A stretch of 64,000 nt of DNA from Corallococcus coralloides DSM 2259 (GTDB lineage Bacteria > Myxococcota > Myxococcia > Myxococcales > Myxococcaceae): positions 3,782,001 through 3,846,000 of the forward strand of contig NC_017030.1 in the NCBI RefSeq assembly GCF_000255295.1. Reading direction: 5' to 3'. Below are positions 34,219-42,325 of the stretch, piece after piece. Under the pieces are notes generated by a model, which saw nothing but the letters and a program-made list of their open reading frames with translations, was not told the DNA's origin and did not search any database. Each line of letters starts with the position of its first letter. Position 1 is the stretch's first letter. Position numbers and translations under genes: made by a program.

Positions 34219-34245
34219 GGCCGGGGCGGTCCTCCCGCCCCGGCC
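34219..34245. terminator. Hairpin between GH114 and EEP genes
   Basis: A perfect 11-bp stem ggccggggcgg/ccgccccggcc (34219-34229 with 34235-34245), 5-nt loop, 8 nt after the GH114 stop. It serves two converging genes. Confidence 0.65.
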
Positions 34246-34251
34246 TGTTCC

Positions 34252-34992
34252 TCAGTACCGGACGGTCGCGGTGTAGGCGAAGTGGTCGGAGCCGTACTTC
34301 TCCAGCCGCTCGGCGGGACCGGTGCCGATGCCCACGGTGACGTAGATCTGATCGATGGGCACGCCGCTGACGCCCGCCGTGTTCAGGTGGTTCATCCCGG
34401 GGATGTCCTGGGACAGCGCGCGGTTGAAGTCGCCCACCAGCACGACGGGCAGCCCCCGGCCGAGCAGCTCCGCGACGACCTCGCGCACCACGGTGTTGTG
34501 CGTCCGCCAGCGCTCCTGGCGCTCCGGGTGCTCGCCGTTCCAGGCGCCGGAGATGTAGTGGGTGTTGATGAACGCCAGCTTCTCGCCGGTCGCGAGGTTC
34601 TTCAGCACGACCCAGTTCACGAAGCGCGACGGCGTCACCCCGGCCTCGCCGCCATGCGTGAGCCGGGACCCATCGCCCGTCTTCTCGAACTTGCTCTTGC
34701 GCCAGGAGATGGCGATGGAGTTGCGCGCGTCCAACCGGTCATCACCGGGCCGGAAGTGCGCGTAGGCATCCATCGCGCCCAGCTTGGAGTGGCCCTCCGC
34801 GGTGTCCACCTCCTGCCAGCCGATGATGTCCGCGAGCGGCCTCATGTTCGCCTGCCCGTGCCACGTGTTGTGCGTCGCGACCGTGGTCGTCGTGGCGGCG
34901 AGCGCCGCGGTTTCTGTCTCCCCGGGTGAAGCGGGCAGAAGCCCCAGGGAGAGCAGCAGGCTGAGGACGGCCGACGACAGGAGCTTGAGCAT
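34252..34992 (-). CDS. Secreted endonuclease/exonuclease/phosphatase-family protein
   Basis: 246 residues. The signal peptide (LSSAVLSLLLSLGLLPASPG) is followed by an EEP fold: ATHNTWHGQ, GWQEVD, FINTHYISGAWNG, VLVGDFNRALSQ and GSDHFAYTATV. All catalytic Glu, Asp, Asn and His positions are present. The substrate could be extracellular DNA/RNA or a phosphodiester; it lacks the features of sphingomyelinases. A palindromic AT-rich hairpin lies about 70 bp upstream. Confidence 0.8.
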   Translation of the reverse strand: MLKLLSSAVLSLLLSLGLLPASPGETETAALAATTTTVATHNTWHGQANMRPLADIIGWQEVDTAEGHSKLGAMDAYAHFRPGDDRLDARNSIAISWRKSKFEKTGDGSRLTHGGEAGVTPSRFVNWVVLKNLATGEKLAFINTHYISGAWNGEHPERQERWRTHNTVVREVVAELLGRGLPVVLVGDFNRALSQDIPGMNHLNTAGVSGVPIDQIYVTVGIGTGPAERLEKYGSDHFAYTATVRY

Positions 34993-35053
34993 GGTTCCCT
35001 CGGAATGCGCGCCAGGTCATTCCTGGCGCATCCGGGGGAAGCTAGCCAAAGCT

Positions 35054-35070
35054 GTATTTTATGAAAATAC
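35054..35070. promoter_or_regulatory. AT-rich inverted repeat upstream of the EEP gene
   Basis: gtattttatgaaaatac: perfect 7-bp arms around atg, in an otherwise very GC-rich genome. It lies in the 95-bp gap between the end of the bestrophin gene (stop at 35088) and the start of the leftward EEP gene at 34992. It may be an operator, or a terminator for bestrophin. Confidence 0.45.
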
Positions 35071-35087
35071 GGTCCGGAATGTTTCTG

Positions 35088-36023
35088 TCAGCCGAGGACG
35101 AAGTCCTTGGGGCGCAGCGGCTCCGGCTGAGGCTCTCCCAGCGACTCCAGCATGTTGATCTCCGCCGTGCGGGACATCGCGAGCAGGGGCAGGTCGTTGG
35201 GAGCTTCTCCGAAGGGCTCTTCCAGCTCCTCGCTGAGGAGGTCCAGGCCGAAGAAGGTGTAGGCAATCATGGCCGTGAGCACCGGCGTGAACCAACCCAT
35301 CGACTCGGCGAGGCCGAAGGGCAGCAGCAGGCAGAAGAGGTAGGCCGTGCGGTGCAGGAGCACCGTGTAGGCGAAGGGCAGGGGCGTGAGGCGGATGCGC
35401 TCGCAGGCCGTGAAGATGCTCATCATGGCGTGCACCCGTTCGTTCAAGGCGGCCCAGGTGATGTCGGTGAGCCGGCCCTCGCGGAGCAGGCGGGCCAATT
35501 CCAGCTGGTGCTCGCGCAGGAGCGCATTGGGGCGGTTGCCGCTGCCCAGGACGCGCGAGCGCTCGGGCTCCTCCAGGTGGCGGCCAATGGCCTCTGCCGC
35601 GTCTTGCGAACGGAGGTGCGCGGCCAGCGCGTAGGGGAAGGCGATGGTGCGGTGGACCAGCCTCCTCGCCGCCTGCCGCCCCACGTCGGGCAGCTCGGCG
35701 CGCCCGTCGTCCAGCAGCGCGATGGTCGCGTGGGTGAAGGCGCGCACCTCGATGATGAGCGCGCCCCACTGCTTCCGTCCCTCCCACCAGCGGTCGTAGC
35801 AGGCGTTGTTGCGGAAGCCGAGGAAGATGGAGAGCGCGATGCCGAGCAGTGACAGCGGCGCGGGAGAGGTGACCGGAAGCCTGAGGTGGCCCAGCTTCAG
35901 CGTCAGGACGACCAGCGTGGCGAGCGCCGCGACCCCCAACACATGGGGCAGGACGCGCGGAAGGATGGTGCCGCGCACGACGAACAGGAGCTTGAAGAAG
36001 CCAGGACGAGGACGAACGATCAC
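35088..36023 (-). CDS. Bestrophin/RFP-TM-family channel protein
   Basis: 311 residues starting at GTG. Four or so hydrophobic helices (about 27-47, 54-73, 222-246, 255-275) and the family motifs SLLGIALSIFLGFRNNACYDRWWEGRKQWG and, near the end, FFGLDLLSEELEEPFG with an acidic cluster. Bacterial bestrophins are pentameric ion channels. It is a single gene with 121 bp to the divergent beta-helix gene. Confidence 0.82.
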   Translation of the reverse strand: MIVRPRPGFFKLLFVVRGTILPRVLPHVLGVAALATLVVLTLKLGHLRLPVTSPAPLSLLGIALSIFLGFRNNACYDRWWEGRKQWGALIIEVRAFTHATIALLDDGRAELPDVGRQAARRLVHRTIAFPYALAAHLRSQDAAEAIGRHLEEPERSRVLGSGNRPNALLREHQLELARLLREGRLTDITWAALNERVHAMMSIFTACERIRLTPLPFAYTVLLHRTAYLFCLLLPFGLAESMGWFTPVLTAMIAYTFFGLDLLSEELEEPFGEAPNDLPLLAMSRTAEINMLESLGEPQPEPLRPKDFVLG

Positions 36024-36144
36024 AGGCGCGTCTCGTGCCCCAAATCGCCGGTTGCCGCAAGCGGTCCGCGCTGTGACGCCAGGACTGACCGGTGTTCATC
36101 CCGGGTGCACCGCCGCCCTAGACTGCCTCCCCCCTGGAGGCTGA

Positions 36145-37275
36145 ATGCACCCGAAGAGACTTCACTGGTTCCCTGTGTCCACGTTGCGCTCCCTGGCCGT
36201 GGGGGTCGCGCTGGTGTGCGCCGCTGGCTGCTCGGACGATGAGGGCGTGGACGTCCCCAACCCGCTGACCAACCCGAAGGACGGGCCCCCGGCCGGCAAC
36301 CCGAACGCCGAGGCGACGTGCGCCGTGCCCGCGGAGGCGGGGCTCGCGGACGTGTCCCGGCCCACCACCGTCGTCGGGACGGGGACGCCGGCCAGCTGCA
36401 CCTCGGACGCCTTCGTCAGTGCCGTGGCGAAGGGTGGGGTCATCACCTTCGACTGTGGCCCGGAGCCCGTGGTCATCACGCTGGACCGGACGGCGAAGGT
36501 CTTCAACGACAAGGGGCCGGAGATCGTCATCGACGGCAAGGGGCTGGTGACGCTCAGCGGCGCGGGCAAGCACCGCATCCTCTACATGAACACCTGCGAC
36601 CAGGCCCAGGTGTGGACGACCTCCCACTGCCAGGACCAGGACCACCCCCGGCTGACGCTCCAGAACCTCACCTTCGTGGACGCCAGCTCCAAGAGTGAGA
36701 AGGAGTTCGACGGCGGCGGCGCGGTCTGGGTGCGCGGCGGGCGGGTGAAGGTCATCAACTCCCGCTTCTTCAACAACGTGTGCGTGGACACCGGCCCGGA
36801 CGTCGGAGGCGCCGCGCTGCGCGTGTTCGACCAGCACGACGACCAGCCTGTCTACGTGGTGAACACGACCTTCGGCGGCAAGGAGGGCTACGGCGGGGTC
36901 TGCTCCAACGGCGGCGGCATCAGCAGCATTGGCGTGTCGTGGACCGTCATCAACAGCCTCTTCTCCCACAACCGGGCCATCGGCAACGGCGCGAATCCCG
37001 CCCAGCCGGGCACGCCGGGCGGTGGCAGCGGCGGGGCCATCTACAACGACGGCAACACGATGACGCTGTCGCTCTGTGGCACGCGCATCGAGCACAACGA
37101 GGTCAACGCGCACGGCAGCGCCATCTTCTTCGTGAGCAATGACCACTCGGGCGACATCCGCATCGACCGTTCGGTCATCCAGAACAACAAGGGCGGCTCC
37201 TGGTACGTGACCTATCCGCAGATCTCCAACCACTCGGACACGCCCATCCGGGTGACGAACTCCACCATTGAGTGA
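36145..37275 (+). CDS. Right-handed beta-helix lipoprotein
   Basis: 376 residues. The signal peptide ends in a lipobox (VCAAGCSDD), and a Pro/Gly linker follows. The body has repeated strand units with Asn/Gly ladders (VITLDRTAKVF, VIDGKGLVTLSG, VINSRFFNNVC, TVINSLFSHNRAIGNG, TRIEHNEVNAHGSAI), typical of PbH1 parallel beta-helices as in pectate lyases. No clear pectate-lyase catalytic Arg or Ca2+ site could be identified, so the enzymatic function is open. A Cys pair is near CDQ and SHCQDQ. It converges with the AbiEii gene (6-nt gap). Confidence 0.75.
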   Translation: MHPKRLHWFPVSTLRSLAVGVALVCAAGCSDDEGVDVPNPLTNPKDGPPAGNPNAEATCAVPAEAGLADVSRPTTVVGTGTPASCTSDAFVSAVAKGGVITFDCGPEPVVITLDRTAKVFNDKGPEIVIDGKGLVTLSGAGKHRILYMNTCDQAQVWTTSHCQDQDHPRLTLQNLTFVDASSKSEKEFDGGGAVWVRGGRVKVINSRFFNNVCVDTGPDVGGAALRVFDQHDDQPVYVVNTTFGGKEGYGGVCSNGGGISSIGVSWTVINSLFSHNRAIGNGANPAQPGTPGGGSGGAIYNDGNTMTLSLCGTRIEHNEVNAHGSAIFFVSNDHSGDIRIDRSVIQNNKGGSWYVTYPQISNHSDTPIRVTNSTIE

Positions 37276-37281
37276 TGGGGC

Positions 37282-38184
37282 TCAGATGCCCCGCTGGAGT
37301 GCCCGGTCCAACCGTGCCAGGAACTCCTCGAGCGTCGCTCCGGCGAGCGAGGGGTGCTCGAGCACGAAGTTGGGCCAGTCCAGCGCGCCCGCGAATTCGA
37401 ACGCCCCCGGACGGATGGGAGCGATCCACGAGTTCTGCCTCGCCTCGAACACGCGCTGGAGAAAGCCCGGTGGCAGGCGGGTGTCTTCCGCGAGCAGGAC
37501 CGCGTCGTAGAGGTCCTTGCCCTGGGGCCAGCTGTCATTTCTGAGCCAGAGCAGCTTCCACGCCAGGGACTCCTCTGGCGTGGCGACCTGGACCGGCACT
37601 CCCTCCACCGTGTGCCGGAGCGGGGATGTGAGCAGCTGTTCGTTGAACACGACGTCGACCTGGACCGAGTCGCGGACGCGCCCCTCCCAGCTCCACGGGA
37701 ACGTGAGCCGGCGGCCCTCGGCGCGCTCGTAGGTCCAGATGCCGTCCACCGGGATGCTCGCCGGATCCAGGTGGATGCCTTCCTGCCCCAGCGCATCCGT
37801 GACGGCCCGGGTCAGGTCCGCCATGAGCTGCATGCCCTCGCGCGACGTCGGGCTCACGGACGCGGACGTGACGACGAAGTCGAGGTCCTTGGCAGGCCGG
37901 GCGCGCCCGCCGTACCAGAGCTCGAGGACGGCGCTGCCACGCGCGATGACCTGCTCACCCACGGGACTGCGGCCAATGCCCGCGAGGCACCGCCGGAGGA
38001 GCCGGGAACGGGCCTCACGGAAGCGGGCCGCCTCCGTGGGGTCCTCGAAGCGGGGCGGACCCTTGATGAAGGCTGCGTCGTGGTGCTTGAGGGCCGGGTC
38101 GAACACGTCTGGCCGGTTGTCGTCCCGCTCATAGCCCGCGGGAAGAACGCGCCGCGGCGATTCGGGCTTCGTGGGGCCGCTCAT
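37282..38184 (-). CDS. AbiEii/DUF1814-like nucleotidyltransferase
   Basis: 300 residues. Recognisable features are the RGSAVLELWYGGRARPAKDLDF region (GG/GSx8-12RxxxDLDF pattern of AbiEii toxins), VDVVFNEQLL with the third acidic strand, and the AWKLLWLRNDSWPQGKDLYDAVLL helical part with the (K/R)DxxD motif. Such proteins are toxins of type IV TA or phage-defence modules (MenT, AbiE), but many members have no known role. Here the usual AbiEi antitoxin with a winged helix is absent. Instead it overlaps by 4 nt with a conserved unknown gene. It lies downstream of that partner in one operon. Confidence 0.75.
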   Translation of the reverse strand: MSGPTKPESPRRVLPAGYERDDNRPDVFDPALKHHDAAFIKGPPRFEDPTEAARFREARSRLLRRCLAGIGRSPVGEQVIARGSAVLELWYGGRARPAKDLDFVVTSASVSPTSREGMQLMADLTRAVTDALGQEGIHLDPASIPVDGIWTYERAEGRRLTFPWSWEGRVRDSVQVDVVFNEQLLTSPLRHTVEGVPVQVATPEESLAWKLLWLRNDSWPQGKDLYDAVLLAEDTRLPPGFLQRVFEARQNSWIAPIRPGAFEFAGALDWPNFVLEHPSLAGATLEEFLARLDRALQRGI

Positions 38185-38771
38185 GGGGATGTCTCCTCCA
38201 GCCAGCCCTCGTCGAGGGCGATGTTGTCATCAAAGAGCACGCGCTCGCGCTCCACCTTCGTCACCGGGAGCCCCGCGTCCGCCAGGCTCGCCAGGAGCGA
38301 GTCGAAGGCCGCCCCCATGGCGGCATCGTCCGAGGGACCGAAGCGCTGGGTGAGGAACCGCTCCTGGACCCCGTCCGGTGACACCTTGTACGCGCTGCGG
38401 GACAGGTGGGCGGACTGCGAGGCCGCGAGCCGCCCCAGGGCCTCCAGGTCGCGGGTGGCCACCCGGACGTGGTGTTCCAGGTAGACCGGTGCGGAAGCCG
38501 CGAACGGTCCCTGGGACCACGGCGCCTCGACCTTGAGGCGGCACCGCCGTGCACCGCAGGTGGAGAGGGCTTCGAAGGCCAGCGCCTCGGCGTGCTGTCG
38601 CGCCTCCACCACCGACGTGCCGCCGTGCAGGGTCAGCATGATCTGCCGGGGCGCCACGCCGCGTACGAGCTCGATGCACAGCACCTTCACTCCACGGCGC
38701 ACAGCCCACGTCCGGAGCTCCGGCTCTGCTCCAGGAGGCAGGGCGAGGGTGAGATGTGTTTCCAGATACAT
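38181..38771 (-). CDS. Conserved unknown partner of the AbiEii-like nucleotidyltransferase
   Basis: 196 residues from the ATG at 38771 (the frame extends upstream to 38855, but conserved-looking sequence begins here: MYLETHLTLAL). Two similar beta-alpha-beta halves can be discerned: residues 1-90 (with CIELVRGVAPRQIMLTLHGG) and residues 90-196 (YLEHHVRVATRDLEALGRL, YKVSPDGVQERFLTQRFG). No HTH and no nuclease motif. It overlaps the nucleotidyltransferase start by ATGA (38181-38184), so the two are translationally coupled. I recall similar pairs in actinobacteria and other taxa, but not a function. Confidence 0.65.
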   Translation of the reverse strand: MYLETHLTLALPPGAEPELRTWAVRRGVKVLCIELVRGVAPRQIMLTLHGGTSVVEARQHAEALAFEALSTCGARRCRLKVEAPWSQGPFAASAPVYLEHHVRVATRDLEALGRLAASQSAHLSRSAYKVSPDGVQERFLTQRFGPSDDAAMGAAFDSLLASLADAGLPVTKVERERVLFDDNIALDEGWLEETSP

Positions 38772-38905
38772 GGCGTGCAGTGACGTGCGGAACGGGTTCT
38801 GGCCGGGTCCGGAGCCTACCGCCATCGAGTGACGGCCGTCCTGGTGGCGAGCCAACGTGTTTCAGTATGCTCCGCCCCGGTCTGTGTATCCGGCCGGGGG
38901 GACTC

Positions 38906-39313
38906 ATGACGGAACGACGTGAGTGGGCATTCGGAGCGCATCGGGTGCATCTCGAGGAGCCCGATGTCTTGTGGGTCGACTTCCAGGGCTCCACGGGACT
39001 GGAGGATGCGAAGCGCCTGCTGTCCATCGTGCAGGAGGTGGCGGTCCAGGGGCCCGTGTTCGTCGTCGTGGACATCGACGGGTCCGTCATCGACAAGCCG
39101 GCTCGCGAGTACTTCAGCAAGGAATCCCGCCCGGAGTGGCTGCGAGGCGTCATCTACGTCGGAACCCAGCGGCTGCAGATGGCGAGCGCCAAGGCCGTCG
39201 CCTTCGCGCTCTATCTCACGGGCCGGCTGAAGGGGGACGTCGAGTTCGTCACGAGCGGACAGGCCGCGCGCGAGCTCATTGAGCGCAAGCGGGCGAAGGC
39301 GGCGCCCCGCTAG
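38906..39313 (+). CDS. STAS/SpoIIAA-like domain protein
   Basis: 135 residues from ATG at 38906 (ggggg just upstream; an ATG at 38867 is an alternative). A single alpha/beta domain, with VLWVDFQGSTGLEDAKRLL, VFVVVDIDGSVIDKPAREYF and IYVGTQRLQMASAKAVAFAL, consistent with SpoIIAA-like/STAS folds that myxobacteria use in regulatory modules. No phosphorylatable Ser is obvious. The stop lies 42 nt before the TPM-domain gene on the same strand. Confidence 0.6.
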   Translation: MTERREWAFGAHRVHLEEPDVLWVDFQGSTGLEDAKRLLSIVQEVAVQGPVFVVVDIDGSVIDKPAREYFSKESRPEWLRGVIYVGTQRLQMASAKAVAFALYLTGRLKGDVEFVTSGQAARELIERKRAKAAPR

Positions 39314-39354
39314 CGGCTCATGGGGCCATGGCGCCCTCTGTTACATTCGGCGCC

Positions 39355-40500
39355 ATGCGCGCATGGCTGGGCTTCGTGGTCCTGTTCTGCGCCCTCGGCA
39401 CTCCGGCCCTGGGCGTCACGGTGGAAGCGGTGCCCCGGCCCGCCGCGGGTTCCTGGACGGTGGACCTCACGCCGTCCCACGTCCTCAAGCCAGAGGTTCG
39501 GGCGGACGTCGATGAGATGGCCCGGTCGCTGAACGACCGCGGACTGGGCCAGCTCATGGTGGTGATGGTGGACACCACGTCGCCCAGGCGCTCGCGTGAG
39601 TTCGCGCTGGAGCTCTTCAACCGCTGGGGCATCGGTCATCCTGGGAGGGACGACGGCGCGCTGCTCTTCATCGCGTACGCGGACCGCAAGGCGGAGATCA
39701 TCCTTGGTGACGGAGTCGACGATCCCGACGACCAGGCGGCCAGCGACGCGGTGATGGCGCAGGAGGTCGTGCCTGCCTTCAAGCGCGGCGACCCGAACGA
39801 GGCCGTGCGCGGGGGCGCGCAAGGTCTGAAGGAACTCATCGAGAACTCGCGGCTCAACAACCCCGACGCCGCGGCCGACGCCCCGAGCGCCGCCAGTGAC
39901 GACGTCGAGCTCATGGACTGGGAACGGGAGGCGTTCCTGAACACTCCGCACATGCAGGTGCTCACCGCGGAGGAACCCTCCCCGCCGCCGAACGTCGGCC
40001 TCTTCGCGGGCGCCGCGGGCGTGCTCGGCGCGGCGGGGCTCGCGGGCCGTGCCTGGCTCCGCCGTCGTCCGCGCAAGTGCCGCACGTGCAACAACCCGCG
40101 GGTGCGGTTGGGCGAAGCGGCGGACGATGCCCACCTCGACCCGGGCCAGCGGTTCGAGGAGTCGCTGGGCTCGGTGGACTACGACGTCTGGTGGTGCGCG
40201 CCGTGCGAGGACGCGGCCGTCGAGCGCTATGGCCGGTTCTTCTCTCGCTTCAAGCGCTGCCAGCGGTGCGGCTACGTGACGGGCAAGCAGACCTCGCGGA
40301 CGCTGCGGAGCGCGACCTACGACCACGGCGGCGAAGTGGAGGTGACGGTGCGCTGTGGACACTGCGACCACGTCACCACCTCGCGCCACCGCACGCCCCG
40401 GCGCACGCGGTCCTCGTCGTCGAGTTCCTCGAGCTCCTCCCGCTCCTCGTCGTCCGGAGGCGGGCGCTCGTCGGGCGGAGGCTCCAGCGGAAGCTGGTAG
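39355..40500 (+). CDS. TPM-domain membrane protein with zinc-ribbon-like Cys pairs and Ser-rich tail
   Basis: About 381 residues from ATG at 39355 (an ATG at 39328 adds nine residues before the signal). The signal peptide (LGFVVLFCALGTPALG) is followed by a TPM (YgcG-like) domain at about 30-165, with LNDRGLGQLMVVMVDTTSPR and RWGIGHPGRDDGALLFIAYADRK. A transmembrane helix lies at about 225-245. The cytoplasmic part has CxxC pairs (CRTCNN, CAPC, CQRCGY, CGHCD), likely two zinc ribbons, then poly-Ser/Gly. Related proteins are found in many bacteria with unclear function. Confidence 0.75.
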   Translation: MRAWLGFVVLFCALGTPALGVTVEAVPRPAAGSWTVDLTPSHVLKPEVRADVDEMARSLNDRGLGQLMVVMVDTTSPRRSREFALELFNRWGIGHPGRDDGALLFIAYADRKAEIILGDGVDDPDDQAASDAVMAQEVVPAFKRGDPNEAVRGGAQGLKELIENSRLNNPDAAADAPSAASDDVELMDWEREAFLNTPHMQVLTAEEPSPPPNVGLFAGAAGVLGAAGLAGRAWLRRRPRKCRTCNNPRVRLGEAADDAHLDPGQRFEESLGSVDYDVWWCAPCEDAAVERYGRFFSRFKRCQRCGYVTGKQTSRTLRSATYDHGGEVEVTVRCGHCDHVTTSRHRTPRRTRSSSSSSSSSSRSSSSGGGRSSGGGSSGSW

Positions 40501-40514
40501 CGGCTCCCGGCCAT

Positions 40515-41315
40515 TCAGGGACGCGGTGGCGCCCAGAGGGCGCTGTGGGCCTCCGGCGCGTCCGGGGACTCCTCCGCCGTGTAGAAATAGGCCGCGACCG
40601 TGGCCCGGCCCCGTCCTTCGGGACACGCCAGCGCGGCGGGGTGGCCGTGCCAGTGGGTGTCGCCGTGCGCCATCACGACCAGCCGATCCAGGACCGGAGC
40701 GATGCGGGCCTCGCAGCGGGTGAGGTCGGCGTTCCACAGCTCCAGGTCGCCGCCCCACGCGGGCTCCCAGCCCGGGTTCAGGTAGTAGAGGACGGTCAGC
40801 CGCCGTGAGAGCGCGCGGGTGCGATCGCGGTTGAAGTCCGCGTGAAGCGCCAGATGCCCCCCGCGCAGCGTGAGGTGCAGCCCGGCGCCCCGGAAGTGCG
40901 GATCCGCGATGAGCCCTTTGACGCCGGTGAGCGTCTCCAGGAAGTCGAGGAACGCCATGCCCGAGAGCTCCGCGAGCAGGTGCCGGAGCGCGCCATGCAC
41001 GCCTTCGAAGGCCTTGCGCTGAAGCTGTCCCAGGCGGGCCGCCTGCTCCGGATGATCACGGCGCATCCAGGGGGCCCCGGTCGCGCCTGGAAAGACGCCG
41101 GCCAGCTGCGTCGCCAGCCGCTCTCCCAGGAAGCCGTCGATGACGACGTGCGGATGGGGCCGCGCGGCGCCGTAGGTGTCGCGATGCGCCAACGCGAGCG
41201 AGCGGAGCGCGGTCCGGCTGAGAAAGAAGCTCGGGCCCAGCAACGGACCTTCATCGACTGTCGCGACGCTCACGGGACCTCTTCTGCTCGGGTTTCCGAC
41301 CTTCGATGATGGCAT
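40515..41315 (-). CDS. 2OG-Fe(II) oxygenase (prolyl hydroxylase-like)
   Basis: About 266 residues from ATG at 41315. The jelly-roll core has LHADFN (His and Asp iron ligands), a distal His in THWHGHP, and RATVAAYFY with the 2-oxoglutarate-binding Arg. The N-terminal half (HPHVVIDGFLGERLATQLAG) is typical of P4H-type oxygenases that hydroxylate proteins or peptides. It is followed (upstream in transcription) by a small unknown gene at 41344 with 28 nt between; co-transcription is possible. Confidence 0.82.
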   Translation of the reverse strand: MPSSKVGNPSRRGPVSVATVDEGPLLGPSFFLSRTALRSLALAHRDTYGAARPHPHVVIDGFLGERLATQLAGVFPGATGAPWMRRDHPEQAARLGQLQRKAFEGVHGALRHLLAELSGMAFLDFLETLTGVKGLIADPHFRGAGLHLTLRGGHLALHADFNRDRTRALSRRLTVLYYLNPGWEPAWGGDLELWNADLTRCEARIAPVLDRLVVMAHGDTHWHGHPAALACPEGRGRATVAAYFYTAEESPDAPEAHSALWAPPRP

Positions 41316-41343
41316 GCGCACGAAACGCACGTCTCTTCCGGCC

Positions 41344-41712
41344 TCACCCGGGGGCGCCGCCTTCGGTCTCGAGGAGTGCCGCGAGGAACAACGCATACGT
41401 CAGCTCGGCGACGGGCCGACGCTCCCGCCGGGCCTGGAGGCGCAGCGCCTTGGGCAGGGAGCAGGACGGGCCCCGTTCACCGTCGCGCATCTGGACATAG
41501 CCTCGCGGGGAGTAGCCCATCACCTGCCAGCCCATTTGGCACAGCGCCCGGCTGAGGTCGTCGGTGAGCTGGTGATGGAGGGCGCGAGCGATGGGGACGG
41601 GGCGGAAACGCTCGCTCGACCAGCCTTCCGTGTCCTCGTGCCAGCCGCGCGCGCGCAGGTAGTTCACCTTGCGCGCAAGCGACAGTCCGCCGACGTGGCG
41701 CTCGAGCTTCAT
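41344..41712 (-). CDS. Small unknown protein (122 aa)
   Basis: The ATG at 41712 begins MKLERHVGGLSLARKVNYL; earlier in-frame codons look non-coding. It is a basic, mixed alpha/beta protein with the conserved-looking blocks GWHEDTEGWSSERF and MGWQVMGYSPRGYVQMRD. No signal peptide, membrane helix or known motif. Its 5' side is a 152-bp gap that also carries the leader of the BP74-like gene. Confidence 0.5.
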   Translation of the reverse strand: MKLERHVGGLSLARKVNYLRARGWHEDTEGWSSERFRPVPIARALHHQLTDDLSRALCQMGWQVMGYSPRGYVQMRDGERGPSCSLPKALRLQARRERRPVAELTYALFLAALLETEGGAPG

Positions 41713-41864
41713 GGGTCCTCCGGGGAACGGGCGCCGAGCATCCGCGGGGCAGGGCTCCCTTGCCTGGCGCTGCCATATTCCACACACACGCTACCGCCCC
41801 CAATCGGATGGGTTGGGCAGGCCCAATCCGTTACATGGGGCCCCCACCACAAAGGAGCTTCACA

Positions 41865-42218
41865 ATGGCTACCGCCACCCGATTCGCATTCACCCAGCCC
41901 AGCTCGCCTGGGGTTGAGTTCATCATCGAGTTGACGGATGACGCGACGATTGCCCATGCGCGTCGAATCCTCTCCGGAGATGAAAAGAACGAGATTCACG
42001 TCCACGGGCGCATCATCAAGCAGCGCGTCCCCTACAATCCGAAATTCTCGTTCCACATCGACCCGCGGACCATCCGTTTCTTCCAGATGGCCATCGAGGT
42101 GTGCGACGCCAACATGGTCTACGTCGAGGACCATCTGGACGAAGCCGGCGGCGCGTTCCTGCCCGGCGGTCACTGGTGCCCGTGGGACTCGAAGCTGACG
42201 CGCGAACTGAAGGAGTGA
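41865..42218 (+). CDS. BP74-like small protein
   Basis: 117 residues, ATG at 41865 with a strong aaaggag at the usual distance. The sequence resembles the N-terminal domain of the Dictyostelium calmodulin-binding protein BP74 and its bacterial homologues: FIIELTDDATIAHARRILSG, HVHGRIIKQRVPYNPKFSFHIDPRTIRFF, AIEVCDANMVYVEDHL and a closing HWCPWDSKL. No signal peptide. Biochemical role unknown; the fold may bind a ligand through the conserved Tyr/Trp/Cys cluster. The leader (41713-41864) contains no clear operator. Confidence 0.6.
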   Translation: MATATRFAFTQPSSPGVEFIIELTDDATIAHARRILSGDEKNEIHVHGRIIKQRVPYNPKFSFHIDPRTIRFFQMAIEVCDANMVYVEDHLDEAGGAFLPGGHWCPWDSKLTRELKE

Positions 42219-42245
42219 GCGGCGCGCCGCGGCTTCATTCCAGGA

Positions 42246-42265
42246 GGGGCTTCTCGCGGAGCCCC
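42246..42265 (+). terminator. Weak hairpin after the BP74-like gene
   Basis: ggggct (42246-42251) pairs with agcccc (42260-42265), 8-nt loop, about 28 nt after the stop. Short stem, no T-run. Confidence 0.35.
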
Positions 42266-42325
42266 GTCGGCGCGGTCTTGCGCTTCTGCTAAGTCGGGAC
42301 GAAACGCCCCGGAGGCCCGAAGACC

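Noticed and set aside
35088..36023. MotA-type or TerC-type membrane protein
   Set aside because: The motifs FLGFRNNACYDRWWEGRKQWG (read in parts) and the helix pattern fit bestrophins better.
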